NCBI GenBank assembly: GCA_003155465.1
Contig: PMCR01000518.1
Coordinates: 1 to 14,643, forward strand
DNA length: 14,643 bases
Direction: 5' to 3'
DNA from: Myxococcales bacterium
GTDB lineage: Bacteria; Myxococcota; Polyangia; Fen-1088
Position numbers and translations under genes: made by a program. Each line of letters opens with the position of its first letter. Position 1 is the first letter of the stretch. The notes below the pieces were generated by a model. The model saw only the letters and a list, made by a program, of their open reading frames with translations. It was not told where the DNA came from and ran no database searches. Positions 7,163 to 14,643 of the stretch are shown piece by piece.

Positions 7163-7708
7163 GTGCGATTGGCTTCCCAGGATCAGACCGCGCTGCGCGT
7201 GGTCAGGCTGCACGAGCGGTTTTCCCCGCTTGAGGCGGTCTATCGCCGCTACGGCCGGTATGTGGCGGCAGTCATCCTTCGCCTTGAAGGACGGCAGGCC
7301 GAGGTCGAAGACCTGGTGCAGGAGGTGTTTCTCGAAGCCACCCGTGGCATCGCCCGGCTCCAGCAACCCGAGGCCGTCAAGGGCTGGCTGGCGACCATCG
7401 CCGTGCGCGTGGTGCGCCGCCACCTGCGCCGCCGCCGCCTGCGCGCCTTCCTGGGCCGGGATGGCGGGGCCGACTACACGAATCTGGTCGATCCCTCGGC
7501 CTCGCCCATGGATCGGTTGATCCTGAACGCGGTCTACCGCGTGCTCGACGAGATTCCCGCCGACGATCGCATCGCGTTTTGCATGCACGTCGTCGAAGGC
7601 GAGACGCTGGAGGCGGTGGCGCGCCTGTGTGGTTGCTCCTGCGCCACGGCCAAGCGCAGAATTGCACGGGCGCAGCGAGTGATTGAAGAGAGGATGGGCG
7701 ATGTCTGA
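7163..7708 (+). CDS. ECF-type RNA polymerase sigma factor
   Basis: The 181-residue protein has only sigma region 2 and region 4, as in ECF sigmas. Region 2 is at about 24-95, with VEDLVQEVFLEA (48-59) and VKGWLATIAVRVVRRHLRRR (72-91). Region 4 is at about 118-178: LDEIPADDRIAF, then the helix-turn-helix ETLEAVARLCGCSCATAKRR. It redirects RNA polymerase to a small regulon, and a partner membrane protein usually holds it inactive. The GTG at 7163 is the first start, but AGAGG at 7155-7159 is better spaced for TTG 7169. The downstream FecR-like gene overlaps by 8 bases and is the likely anti-sigma or signal-transfer partner. An odd feature is the Cys156-Gly-Cys158-Ser-Cys160 cluster in the turn of the DNA-binding motif. 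Confidence 0.92.
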   Translation: MRLASQDQTALRVVRLHERFSPLEAVYRRYGRYVAAVILRLEGRQAEVEDLVQEVFLEATRGIARLQQPEAVKGWLATIAVRVVRRHLRRRRLRAFLGRDGGADYTNLVDPSASPMDRLILNAVYRVLDEIPADDRIAFCMHVVEGETLEAVARLCGCSCATAKRRIARAQRVIEERMGDV

Positions 7709-9002
7709 GCCCCGCCACCTTCTCGAACGAATCGCCAGCGCGGCCGCACGCATGGATCCCGGATTTTCCGATGGTGACATCGATCGCCTGGTGGAGGGGA
7801 CGCGCCGCAAGCGGCGGCGTCGTGTGGTGGGGCGGGTCGGACTGGGCGTGCTGCTGGCCGGGGCCGGGATCTTGGCCGGGCTGCAGGCCACGGCACCGGG
7901 TCCCGCTCCCCAGCCAATTGTCGCGCTTCCGCAGGCCGGGCCGTTGCCCCTGTACCTGCGCGATGGCTCGATCGCCAGACCACTCGATTCCTCCAGCACG
8001 CTGGCGGTGCGCGAAGACTCACCCGGCCGGGTTGCGCTGGCGCTCGATCGAGGACGGGCCCGTTTCGAGGTGGTGCCGCGGGCAGAGCGGCCCTTCGTGG
8101 TCCAGGTGGGCGAGGTCACGGTGACGGTGGTGGGAACCGTCTTCACCGTCGAGCGCGTGGCCGATCGCATCGGCGTTTCAGTCGAGCGGGGAACTGTGCG
8201 GGTTGACTGGCAAGTCGGCGAGCAGGTTCTGCATGCGGGCGGGAGCGGCTGGTTTCCGCCCGTGCAGATTCGCCCGCCGTCAGCCGAAAGTCGGATTGAA
8301 CCGTCGGGAGCGGCTGCGGATCGGGTGCCAGGAGACGCCCAGCGCGGAACAGCGGAGGCATTCGAGCGATCGGCGACGCCGCAGCCCCGTCGCGGGAGGT
8401 TGGCAATCCTCGCAGGGCACCCAATTCGAGGTGATGGCGTGGAAGCCGGCGAATCGAGATCCGGGCCTCTCCCCAATCGAGCAGAACCGCCTGGCCAGGA
8501 CCTGTCGGAACGGCGACCGGGGGACTTTCGCCAGGGGCTGCCGGAGCCGCCTGCCGCTCGCCCAGCCCGTGCATGGCAGCCGAACCTTGCCGCGCACGAC
8601 GAGAGGCGCGGGGAGGCTGTGCCCGCGCCGACCGCCGAGGCTCTGCTGACAGCCGCGGACACGGCCCGTTCAGCCGGTCGGCGCAGTGAGAGTGTCGCGC
8701 TCTTGCGCCGCCTGTTGCTTGAGCACCGGGCCGATGCGCGAGCGCCGCTGGCAGCCTTCACCCTGGGCCGCATTTTGTTGATGGAACTGGCGCAGCCGGG
8801 CGAGGCGGCGCTGGCCTTCGCCGAGGTGCGCGCGCTGGCCCCGGCCGGTCCCTTTGCCGAGGACGCCCTCGCGCGCGAGGCCGAGGCCTGGAACAAGGCG
8901 GGGGACGCCGGCAAGGCGGCCGCGCGTGCGCGTGAGTATCTGCGGCTCTATCCGCATGGCCGCCGCGCCGGATCCCTGCAGGGGCTCATAGGGATCGAGT
9001 GA
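7701..9002 (+). CDS. FecR-like membrane protein with C-terminal TPRs, probable anti-sigma partner
   Basis: ATG 7701 is chosen because GAAGAGAGGA sits 6-7 bases upstream; an in-frame TTG at 7683 is less likely. The protein is 433 residues. Residues 1-41 are cytoplasmic and very basic at the end (RRKRRRR); 42-61 is one membrane helix (VVGRVGLGVLLAGAGILAGL); about 85-185 is a FecR domain (LYLRDGS, VALALDRGRARFEVV, PFVVQVG, VTVVGTVFTVE, then VSVERGTVRVDW); about 195-315 is a Pro/Arg/Glu-rich, probably disordered linker; and about 320-433 is helical TPR-type repeat (LLTAADTARSAGRRSES, ALREAEAWNKAGD-like). It would sense an envelope cue in the periplasm and control the sigma factor through its short cytoplasmic tail. 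The sigma-binding motif in the tail is not obvious to me. Confidence 0.85.
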   Translation: MSEPRHLLERIASAAARMDPGFSDGDIDRLVEGTRRKRRRRVVGRVGLGVLLAGAGILAGLQATAPGPAPQPIVALPQAGPLPLYLRDGSIARPLDSSSTLAVREDSPGRVALALDRGRARFEVVPRAERPFVVQVGEVTVTVVGTVFTVERVADRIGVSVERGTVRVDWQVGEQVLHAGGSGWFPPVQIRPPSAESRIEPSGAAADRVPGDAQRGTAEAFERSATPQPRRGRLAILAGHPIRGDGVEAGESRSGPLPNRAEPPGQDLSERRPGDFRQGLPEPPAARPARAWQPNLAAHDERRGEAVPAPTAEALLTAADTARSAGRRSESVALLRRLLLEHRADARAPLAAFTLGRILLMELAQPGEAALAFAEVRALAPAGPFAEDALAREAEAWNKAGDAGKAAARAREYLRLYPHGRRAGSLQGLIGIE

Positions 9003-9976
9003 GACCGGGACGCATGCTCGCTCGCAAGCTGGGGGTCGCGACTCTTGCAGTTGTGGCGGCCTGGGGCGGCGGATCCGCATGGGCCGCCGAGGACCCAACC
9101 GAGCGGCGTGTGGTGCTAGCGACCACCGGCTGCCCCGCTGGTGTTGACAGTGCGATCCGCCGCATTGTTGGACTGGAGATCGGAGATCTGCTGGCCGAAA
9201 ACGGGGAGGCAGCGGAAACGGATTACCTGGCCGTGGTTTGCGCCCACGATTGGGCACGACTGGAGGCCAATGGCCCCGGCCGTCCCCGGCAGATCGATCG
9301 GACCCTGGGGCTGAATGACTTTCCGGCCGACGCCGTGCCGCGCGCCCTGGCCCTGGCCGGAGTCGAGATGCTGGCGGCGTTGAGTCCGGCGGTGCGCCGG
9401 CGCGTGGAGGCCGGAGCCGCGAAGCAGGAAGTGCCGGCCCGTGCGCCGGTCGTGCAACTGGTGCCGCCGCCAGCCTGGCGCGCGGATGCGTCGGTGGTCT
9501 GGCACGGCTTTCTTGGCGACAACGGCCTTTCACTCTGGGGCGCCCGGGGACGCGTGGGACGCGAGCTGGGTGAGCGCCTGAGCCTGGGCCTCGATCTTGA
9601 CGCTGTCAGTGGCAGTCGCGCGGTGGCCCTTGGGCAAGTGCGCGGGGTCTTGGTCTCAGCCGGAGCGTTCTTCGGGGTCCATGCCGGTGCGCAAGATCTC
9701 TTCGCCGATCTCGCTCTCGGGGGGCGCATTGGGATCGCGTATCTAGCGGGCGATCCGGGTTCCACCAACGTGGCAGGGGATCGTGTGTCGCACGCCTGGG
9801 GCGGTCCGGCGCTGTCCCTCCGGTCTTGGGCTGGCCGCGGAAGACTCGGCCTTGTCTTCTGCGGCGAATCCGGCCTAGCCCTGCTGGGGGCCGAAGGCCT
9901 GGTCGGCGGCGCGACCGCCGCTAGTGTGCACAATTTCTGGGTCTCGCTTGCCTTGGGCGTGGGAATTCGCCTGTGA
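8999..9976 (+). CDS. Exported protein, putative outer-membrane beta-barrel, in sigma operon
   Basis: The frame can start at GTG 8999, overlapping the previous TGA (GTGA), or at ATG 9014, which places the signal peptide better: MLARKLGVATLAVVAAWGGG then SAWA and cleavage before AED. From 9014 it has 320 residues. Residues about 30-130 form a mixed alpha/beta region (VVLATTGCP, SAIRRIVGLEIGDLL, YLAVVCAHDWARLE) with one Cys pair. From about 150 the pattern alternates polar and hydrophobic residues with Gly turns (ASVVWHGFLGDNGLSLWGAR, LSLGLDLDAVSGS, LFADLALGGRIGIAYLAG, HNFWVSLALGVGIRL), as in beta-barrels, but it ends in Leu, not the usual Phe. I do not recognise a named family. Its place after the FecR-TPR gene suggests an outer-membrane component of the same signalling unit. 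Confidence 0.7.
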   Translation: MRPGRMLARKLGVATLAVVAAWGGGSAWAAEDPTERRVVLATTGCPAGVDSAIRRIVGLEIGDLLAENGEAAETDYLAVVCAHDWARLEANGPGRPRQIDRTLGLNDFPADAVPRALALAGVEMLAALSPAVRRRVEAGAAKQEVPARAPVVQLVPPPAWRADASVVWHGFLGDNGLSLWGARGRVGRELGERLSLGLDLDAVSGSRAVALGQVRGVLVSAGAFFGVHAGAQDLFADLALGGRIGIAYLAGDPGSTNVAGDRVSHAWGGPALSLRSWAGRGRLGLVFCGESGLALLGAEGLVGGATAASVHNFWVSLALGVGIRL

Positions 9977-9997
9977 CGCTGACTTTCTTTTCCCCGG

Positions 9998-10027
9998 GGC
10001 GTGAGCCGCTTTTTCAGGTTTGGACAC
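9998..10027 (+). promoter_or_regulatory. Putative ECF promoter, copy 2, upstream of the RCC1 lipoprotein gene
   Basis: GGCGTGAGCCGC then TTTT (9998-10013) and ACAC (10024-10027) repeat the block order and spacing found at 7117-7146. Transcription would begin about 10033, almost at the ATG at 10037, implying a leaderless or nearly leaderless message. It also argues against GTG 10001 as the start codon, since that codon lies inside the motif. Confidence 0.6.
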
Positions 10028-10036
10028 CTAGGTGAC

Positions 10037-12373
10037 ATGAAGAACAACTGCCTTATCGCCCTGCTCGCAGTCGCCGGCACGCTTCTGCCTATTGCAGCCT
10101 GCAATTCGAAAACCACACTGTTGAGGATCCGAGACGCCGACGTGGATCAGCCTGCACGACTTGACGCGCCCAATTCAGGGGACAGCGGCGCGGCAGGAAT
10201 AGCCGGTACAGGTGGCAGCGGCGGCGCAGTGGCAAGCAGCGGCGCTGACGCAGGCGTGGGTGCCCCCTCACCGCGAAGGCTTGCGGCAGGCAACTACCAC
10301 ACCTGCACGGTGGTGAGCGACGGCCGCGTGTTCTGCTGGGGGAGCGGCGGCCTCGGCCAGCTTGGAAACGGCGGGACCACAGATTCGCTAGTCCCGGTTG
10401 AGGTCGTGGGGATCCTTGCGGATGAGGTCGCGGCGGGCGGATGGCAGAACTGTGGCGTCTACGAGGCACCCGCTACCTGTCCCCCTTGCCCCAATCAGTA
10501 CTGTTGCCCATTCCCGGCTTGGAAACACTGTGTGAAATACGACACTCTGGGCATTTCGGCGCATAGCTGCGCCCGAATGGCTGATGGAACGGTTCGTTGC
10601 TGGGGCTCGAACACGGTGGGCGAGCTGGGAGTGATCGCGGGAATGTATCAATCGCCCTACACGGATTGGGGCTCCATGCCGGTAATCAGCGATGTTTCCG
10701 CTTTGCAGGTGGTTGGGGGAAACGGGCACACCTGCGTCCGTACCAGTGACGGGAGAGTGTCTTGCTGGGGCTACAATGGAGTCGCGCACTACAGTTCGGC
10801 ATCGTGGCAGTCAGATGGCGCTCCCTTTACGACTTTCGCCGACTTGGCCGCGGTGGAGATCACGGCAGGCGGTGGCCATGGCTGTGCCCGCAATGGCAAC
10901 GGACAGGTGTTCTGCTGGGGGCTCAATTACTATGGCGAGCTAGGTGACGGAACCAGGACCGACAGTCTCAATCCCTCGGCGGTTCCGGGGCTTTCCGCGG
11001 TGGAGATCTCGGCGGGCGGCGGGCACACCTGCGCGCGAAGAAGTGACGGAACCGTGGCCTGTTGGGGCGACAACCTGTCAGGGCAACTTGGGGACGGCAC
11101 CCTTGTCAATCAAAGCCTTCCGGTTGTCGTCGACGGGCTGACCGGCGCGGTGGGCATCGCGGCCGGCGAACGTCACACCTGCGCCCGCTTGAACGACGGC
11201 ACAGTGGCCTGCTGGGGCGCCAATGAGGCGGGCCAACTGGGCGATGGCAGCACCGTCGATCGCGCGAAGCCTGCAGCAGTCTTGGGGCTGACGGGTGTGG
11301 TCGAGATCACAGCGGGTGCGCAGCATAGCTGCGCCCGTTTGAACGATGGGAGAGTGGTCTGCTGGGGTGACAACGACTCCGGACAGCTTGGCAATGCAAC
11401 CACGACAGCCTCGGCGACTCCGGTTGAGGTGGTCCTGCCGGCCAAAGGCGACGCAGGGGCCGCTGGGACGCGCGATTCCGGTTCCGCTGTCGGCACGCCC
11501 AAAGGCTTCCTGATTGTGAACGCCACGGCGAACACGATGTACCTCGACCTGGGCAATCCCGTGAAGTGCCGCGCGCAGGATGCGTCTGGTTGGCAAGCGT
11601 GCGAGTTCTTCGGAATGTATTGTCTTCCGAGCTGCCAGTACATCCAGCCGGGCGAACAATGCTGTGTGGCTTGCGAGCAGCAAGTGCCCTCGCTGCTCGC
11701 CGTGCCGGCGGGCGGAAACCGCACAGTCGCGTGGACCGGCAGTCTGTCCGCGGTGCGGGCCGACTACTGCTCGGATTGCCAGTGCCAGGAGCAATCTGCG
11801 GTCGGCCAGGGTACGTACGAGGCGACGGTGCGGGTCTACGACCAGTATTCTTGCGTCTGGGGCCAACCCTGCCCGGAGCGGCCAGACGGAACCATCCCAT
11901 ACGCTGCGCCGCAAGGCAGCTTCGAGGAGCGTGCAGTCCGGTTTGCAATTCCGTCCACCAGCGAGTTGGTCGTGATAACCATCCCAGCAGAGCTGTCGGG
12001 AGTAGACGCCGCGTTGGATTCCGCCTCCAGTCCCTCGCCGGATGCCAGCGCTCTGGATGGGCCGGTGGCGATCTCCGACGCCGGGCTGTGTGGCAACGGC
12101 AGAGTGGAACCCGGCGAGGAATGTGACGACGGCAACACTCTCGGCAATGACGGCTGTTCGAGCCAGTGCAAGATCGAATGCGATTGGATGTGCGGACGCC
12201 TGGGTTGCCCGCTGTGCGGGGGACCCCAGAGTGTGTGTGGCAACGGGGTTCTAAATTCCGGCGAGCAATGCGATGATGGCAACGTCCTGAGCGGCGACGG
12301 CTGCTCGGAGTCCTGCCAATTAGAGCCGAGCTGGATCTGCGCCACCCCGGGGAGGGCTTGCGTTGCCGATTGA
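10037..12373 (+). CDS. Seven-repeat RCC1 beta-propeller lipoprotein with Cys-rich and DUF4215 C-terminal domains
   Basis: ATG 10037 is chosen because it gives a clean lipoprotein signal ([14 protein letters not shown], then LLPIAAC, Cys22). The protein has 778 residues. Residues 23-78 are a Gly/Ala/Ser linker. About 80-468 hold seven RCC1-type repeats, each with the pattern AG..HTCA...DG.V.CWG.N..GQLG, enough for one closed seven-bladed propeller; every blade brings a Cys pair (HTC and CWG), probably disulfides. Between repeats 1 and 2 is a Cys-rich insertion ([13 protein letters not shown]). Residues about 490-655 are a separate domain with more than ten Cys ([31 protein letters not shown]). 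Residues 685-767 hold two DUF4215 / Myxococcus-type repeats ([32 protein letters not shown]). It is likely surface-exposed and binds a ligand or partner; no catalytic motif is visible. A motif shared with the sigma gene suggests common control. Confidence 0.9.
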   Translation: MKNNCLIALLAVAGTLLPIAACNSKTTLLRIRDADVDQPARLDAPNSGDSGAAGIAGTGGSGGAVASSGADAGVGAPSPRRLAAGNYHTCTVVSDGRVFCWGSGGLGQLGNGGTTDSLVPVEVVGILADEVAAGGWQNCGVYEAPATCPPCPNQYCCPFPAWKHCVKYDTLGISAHSCARMADGTVRCWGSNTVGELGVIAGMYQSPYTDWGSMPVISDVSALQVVGGNGHTCVRTSDGRVSCWGYNGVAHYSSASWQSDGAPFTTFADLAAVEITAGGGHGCARNGNGQVFCWGLNYYGELGDGTRTDSLNPSAVPGLSAVEISAGGGHTCARRSDGTVACWGDNLSGQLGDGTLVNQSLPVVVDGLTGAVGIAAGERHTCARLNDGTVACWGANEAGQLGDGSTVDRAKPAAVLGLTGVVEITAGAQHSCARLNDGRVVCWGDNDSGQLGNATTTASATPVEVVLPAKGDAGAAGTRDSGSAVGTPKGFLIVNATANTMYLDLGNPVKCRAQDASGWQACEFFGMYCLPSCQYIQPGEQCCVACEQQVPSLLAVPAGGNRTVAWTGSLSAVRADYCSDCQCQEQSAVGQGTYEATVRVYDQYSCVWGQPCPERPDGTIPYAAPQGSFEERAVRFAIPSTSELVVITIPAELSGVDAALDSASSPSPDASALDGPVAISDAGLCGNGRVEPGEECDDGNTLGNDGCSSQCKIECDWMCGRLGCPLCGGPQSVCGNGVLNSGEQCDDGNVLSGDGCSESCQLEPSWICATPGRACVAD

Positions 12374-12407
12374 TGTGGACTATGGCGCCTGCACAAACCG
12401 ATGATAC

Positions 12408-13514
12408 CTATCGACGAGATCTAGTGCCGCGTTCGGGGAAGAGCTGGGCGAGGCCGTCGGCACTGGCCGCGGACAAGCCGCGCTCGGTGATGAGGCCGGT
12501 CACCAGGCGCGCGGGGGTGACATCGAAGCCGGGGTTGGCCACCGGGCTGTCGGGCGGGGTGATCAGGACTGCTGTGGGCTTTCCGTCTGGCCCCAGGCCA
12601 CGCACCAGGCGCACCTCGTCGGCGCCGCGTTCTTCTATGGGGATCTGGGTCACGCCGTCGCGGATGGTCCAGTCGATGCTGGGGCTGGGCAGGCAAACGT
12701 AGAAGGGCACCTGGCAATCGTGCGCGGCCAGTGCCTTGAGGTAGGTGCCGATCTTATTACACACGTCGCCGGTTGCCGTGGTTCGATCCGTGCCCACGAA
12801 GCAAACGTCGACGGCGCCGTGCTGCATGAGGTGGCCGCCGGCATTGTCCACAATCACATGGTGGGGCACGCCATGTTGGCCCAATTCCCAGGCGGTCAGT
12901 GAAGCACCCTGGTTGCGCGGCCGGGTTTCCTCCACCCACACATGCACCGGAATGCCAGCATTGTGCGCCTTGTAGATCGGCGCCAGGGCCGTACCCCAGT
13001 CCACGGTTGCCAGCCAGCCCGCATTGCAGTGGGTGAGCACGTTCACCGGACTTGATCCCTTGCGCCTGGCGATTTCTTCGATGATGCGCTTGCCGTGCTC
13101 GCCAATGGCCGAACACATGGCCACGTCATCGTCGCAGATCCGGCCCGCGTGGCGGTAGGCCGCCCTGGCGCGTTCCGCGGGCGGCAACTGGGCGGTCGCG
13201 GAACGCATCTCGTCCAGGGCCCAGCGCAGGTTGATCGCCGTGGGCCGCGTGGCCAGAAGCTGCGCGTGGGCGCGTGCCAGGCCCGCGTCGCTGGCGTCCT
13301 GCCGCGAGGCCAGCGCCATCCCATACGCCGCTGTGGCGCCGATGAGCGGCGCGCCCCGCACCACCATGTCAGCAATGGCAGCGGCCGCGTCGTTGCACGT
13401 TTGCAGTCGCGCCAAGCGAAACTCGTGCGGCAGCAGCGTCTGGTCGATGACATCGACCGACCATTCGTCGGCGTGCAGACGAATCGTGCGATAGGGAACC
13501 CCGGCGATGTTCAT
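12408..13514 (-). CDS. mtnA: S-methyl-5-thioribose-1-phosphate isomerase
   Basis: The 368-residue protein isomerises 5-methylthioribose-1-phosphate to methylthioribulose-1-phosphate in the methionine salvage pathway, in the cytoplasm. It matches MtnA, not the related eIF2B subunits: [13 protein letters not shown] (53-65), [11 protein letters not shown] with the catalytic Cys163, [20 protein letters not shown] (192-211), VDNAGGHLM (222-230), [19 protein letters not shown] with catalytic Asp243, and [20 protein letters not shown] near the end. Cys163 and Asp243 sit within three residues of the numbering in characterised bacterial MtnA. The start ATG 13514 lies five bases after the mtnP stop, so the pair is an operon. 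It is convergent with the RCC1 gene, 34 bases apart, and no terminator hairpin is evident between them. Confidence 0.95.
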   Translation of the reverse strand: MNIAGVPYRTIRLHADEWSVDVIDQTLLPHEFRLARLQTCNDAAAAIADMVVRGAPLIGATAAYGMALASRQDASDAGLARAHAQLLATRPTAINLRWALDEMRSATAQLPPAERARAAYRHAGRICDDDVAMCSAIGEHGKRIIEEIARRKGSSPVNVLTHCNAGWLATVDWGTALAPIYKAHNAGIPVHVWVEETRPRNQGASLTAWELGQHGVPHHVIVDNAGGHLMQHGAVDVCFVGTDRTTATGDVCNKIGTYLKALAAHDCQVPFYVCLPSPSIDWTIRDGVTQIPIEERGADEVRLVRGLGPDGKPTAVLITPPDSPVANPGFDVTPARLVTGLITERGLSAASADGLAQLFPERGTRSRR

Positions 13515-13519
13515 CAGGG

Positions 13520-14389
13520 CTAGTCCAGGTACTTCGCGGTCAGCGGCGCCAGGCGATCGCGAACCTCGCGCGGGATCTGGCGCCGGTCGCTCCAGATGGC
13601 CAGTTTAAGCGCCTGCTGGCAGGTGCACGCGCTGCCGGGCAGCGACGCGATGGCGGGCAGCCCGGCGCGGATCAAGCCCAAGGCATTCTGGGTTGCGGCG
13701 TGCACGTTGCCGATGATCTCTTCCAGAAGGTGAATTTGGTCCACGTCGGTGCGGTGCGCGCGCCAGCAGTCGTAGTCGGTCGACAGGGCCAGGCAGGCGT
13801 AGCAGATCTCAGCCTCGCGAGCCAGCTTCGCCTCGGGCATGAGGGTCATACCGATGAGATCGCCGCCCCACTGCCGGTGCATCTCGCTTTCGGCGCGCGA
13901 GGAGAACTGCGGCCCCTCCATGCACACGTAGGTCCCGCGCAAGTGAACCTTGGTAGGCACCGCGGCTGCCGCACCGGTGAGCGCTGCGCGCAAGGCCGGG
14001 CAAAAAGGCGCGGCCATCTCCACGTGCACGGCCAGGTCTTCAAAGAAGGTCCCTGGTCGGCGAAAGGTGCGGTCAATGGCTTGATCAGGTAGCACCAGAT
14101 CGCGCGGCGCAATCTCTTCGCGCAAGCTGCCCACTGCGCCGCTGGCGATGATGCGAGTCACGCCCAGTTGCTTGAGCGCGAATATGTTCGCCCGGTAGGG
14201 CACGGTGGAAGGATTCAGCAGATGGCCCACGCCGTGACGGGACAGCAGGGCCACCTCCACGCCGCCGATCGCGGTGGTCAGAATAGGGGCTGATGGACGG
14301 CCAAAGGGCGTGTCTATGTCATGCGTCTGGCCCTTGCCGACCGTGCCCAGCATGTCGCCAAGTCCCGTTCCTCCAATGATGCCGATCAT
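13520..14389 (-). CDS. mtnP: S-methyl-5'-thioadenosine phosphorylase
   Basis: ATG 14389 is chosen because GGAGG lies five bases upstream and the protein then starts directly with [12 protein letters not shown]; an in-frame extension to 14527 is rejected. The product has 289 residues, normal for MTAP. It cleaves 5'-methylthioadenosine with phosphate to adenine and methylthioribose-1-phosphate, the substrate of the next gene. Motifs: GGTG (6-9), SRHGVGH (50-56, phosphate), [11 protein letters not shown] (83-93), [14 protein letters not shown] (155-168), [19 protein letters not shown] (180-198), and STDYDCW (203-209), the Asp-containing base-binding loop typical of adenine-specific MTAP and not purine nucleoside phosphorylase for guanine/hypoxanthine. 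It is first in the mtnP-mtnA operon. No riboswitch was recognised in its leader. Confidence 0.95.
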   Translation of the reverse strand: MIGIIGGTGLGDMLGTVGKGQTHDIDTPFGRPSAPILTTAIGGVEVALLSRHGVGHLLNPSTVPYRANIFALKQLGVTRIIASGAVGSLREEIAPRDLVLPDQAIDRTFRRPGTFFEDLAVHVEMAAPFCPALRAALTGAAAAVPTKVHLRGTYVCMEGPQFSSRAESEMHRQWGGDLIGMTLMPEAKLAREAEICYACLALSTDYDCWRAHRTDVDQIHLLEEIIGNVHAATQNALGLIRAGLPAIASLPGSACTCQQALKLAIWSDRRQIPREVRDRLAPLTAKYLD

Positions 14390-14459
14390 GAAAACCTCCG
14401 TGGTTCGTCGAGGGACACAGCCTGCATCGCCCGGCGCGCTGGCGCAAGCGGGATGCTTC

Positions 14460-14623
14460 CTAGCACTACTGATTGAAATTCTCCCGTCGGCGTCGCTGCT
14501 GCGGGCCCTGTGCGCTTTCTCGCTCATCAGTCAGATACGTCGAGTATCTTCCCTCGTCGCTCGTCGCGGCCAGGGCTCCTCGCGACGCGCCGGCTCGGTC
14601 CGAATTCCAATCAGTAGTGCTAG
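14460..14623. repeat. 164-bp imperfect palindrome, MITE-like
   Basis: The ends are inverted repeats: CTAGCACTACTGATTG at 14460-14475 is exactly complementary to 14608-14623, and the match continues through one mismatch and five more bases, 21 of 22 in all. A hairpin AGATAC-GTCGA-GTATCT (14533-14549) lies at 14541, the exact centre of the element. Between these, the two halves are only partly complementary (a GCCCTG/CAGGGC block and CGGCG...TCGC segments). No protein is encoded. It lies about 70 bases upstream of mtnP. The outermost bases on both sides are CTAG, which could be a target duplication or part of the ends. Confidence 0.7.
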
Positions 14624-14643
14624 CCGAAGTTGCGCAGTAGAGC

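Noticed and set aside
7004..8914. 636-codon minus-strand open frame opposite the sigma and FecR genes
   Set aside because: Arg/Ser/Ala-rich shadow of two recognisable plus-strand genes; its length comes from high GC.
11078..11914. Minus-strand open frame opposite the RCC1 gene
   Set aside because: Shadow of a repetitive GC-rich gene whose plus-strand repeats are unambiguous.
14390..14527. N-terminal extension of mtnP
   Set aside because: It is low-complexity, runs into the palindromic repeat, and the internal ATG has a good ribosome site directly before GIIGGTG.
1..14643. CRISPR array, tRNA or rRNA genes
   Set aside because: No regularly spaced repeat-spacer units and no cloverleaf or rRNA-like stretches were found on reading both strands.

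Overview
The window is GC-rich and looks chromosomal, most likely from a Myxococcota (myxobacterium-like) genome. The grounds are a secreted RCC1-propeller lipoprotein ending in two CGNG...GE.CDDGN cysteine-rich (DUF4215 / Myxococcus-type) repeats, lipoproteins with long Gly/Ala/Ser/Thr-rich linkers after the lipobox, an ECF sigma factor followed by a FecR-TPR membrane protein and a putative envelope barrel, and HEAT-repeat lipoproteins. This placement comes from gene content only.

Layout. (1) Bases 1-2012 hold minus-strand carbohydrate-enzyme and lipoprotein remains: the N-terminus of a lipoprotein glycoside hydrolase family 2 (GH2) enzyme leaving the left edge, a C-terminal GH2 fragment from a second copy, and a truncated small lipoprotein. 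(2) Bases 1954-3039 hold an IS110-family transposase broken by one in-frame stop, followed to about 3514 by a stretch with no convincing gene. (3) Bases 3515-4418 hold a HEAT-repeat lipoprotein and a short orphan piece of MazG. (4) Bases 4422-6948 (minus) hold a tightly coupled housekeeping-type operon: DUF1015 protein, TrmN6-like methyltransferase, phosphatidylglycerophosphatase A; each junction overlaps by four bases. (5) Bases 7117-12373 (plus) hold an ECF sigma factor, a FecR-like membrane protein with TPRs and a putative beta-barrel protein in overlapping frames, then a seven-bladed RCC1 lipoprotein. (6) Bases 12408-14389 (minus) hold mtnP and mtnA, the first two steps of methylthioadenosine salvage. 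(7) Bases 14460-14623 form a 164-bp imperfect palindrome resembling a MITE.

The most interesting reading is region 5. A bipartite motif (GGCGTGAGCCG, one variable base, TTTT, then ACAC at a fixed distance) occurs 16-46 bases upstream of the sigma gene start and again 10-39 bases upstream of the RCC1 lipoprotein start, aligned without gaps. Its geometry (GTGAGCC, 16-bp spacer, ACAC) fits an ECF promoter. I infer that the sigma factor drives its own operon and the RCC1 lipoprotein, making the four genes one envelope-sensing or surface-display unit. No tRNA, rRNA or CRISPR array was seen.
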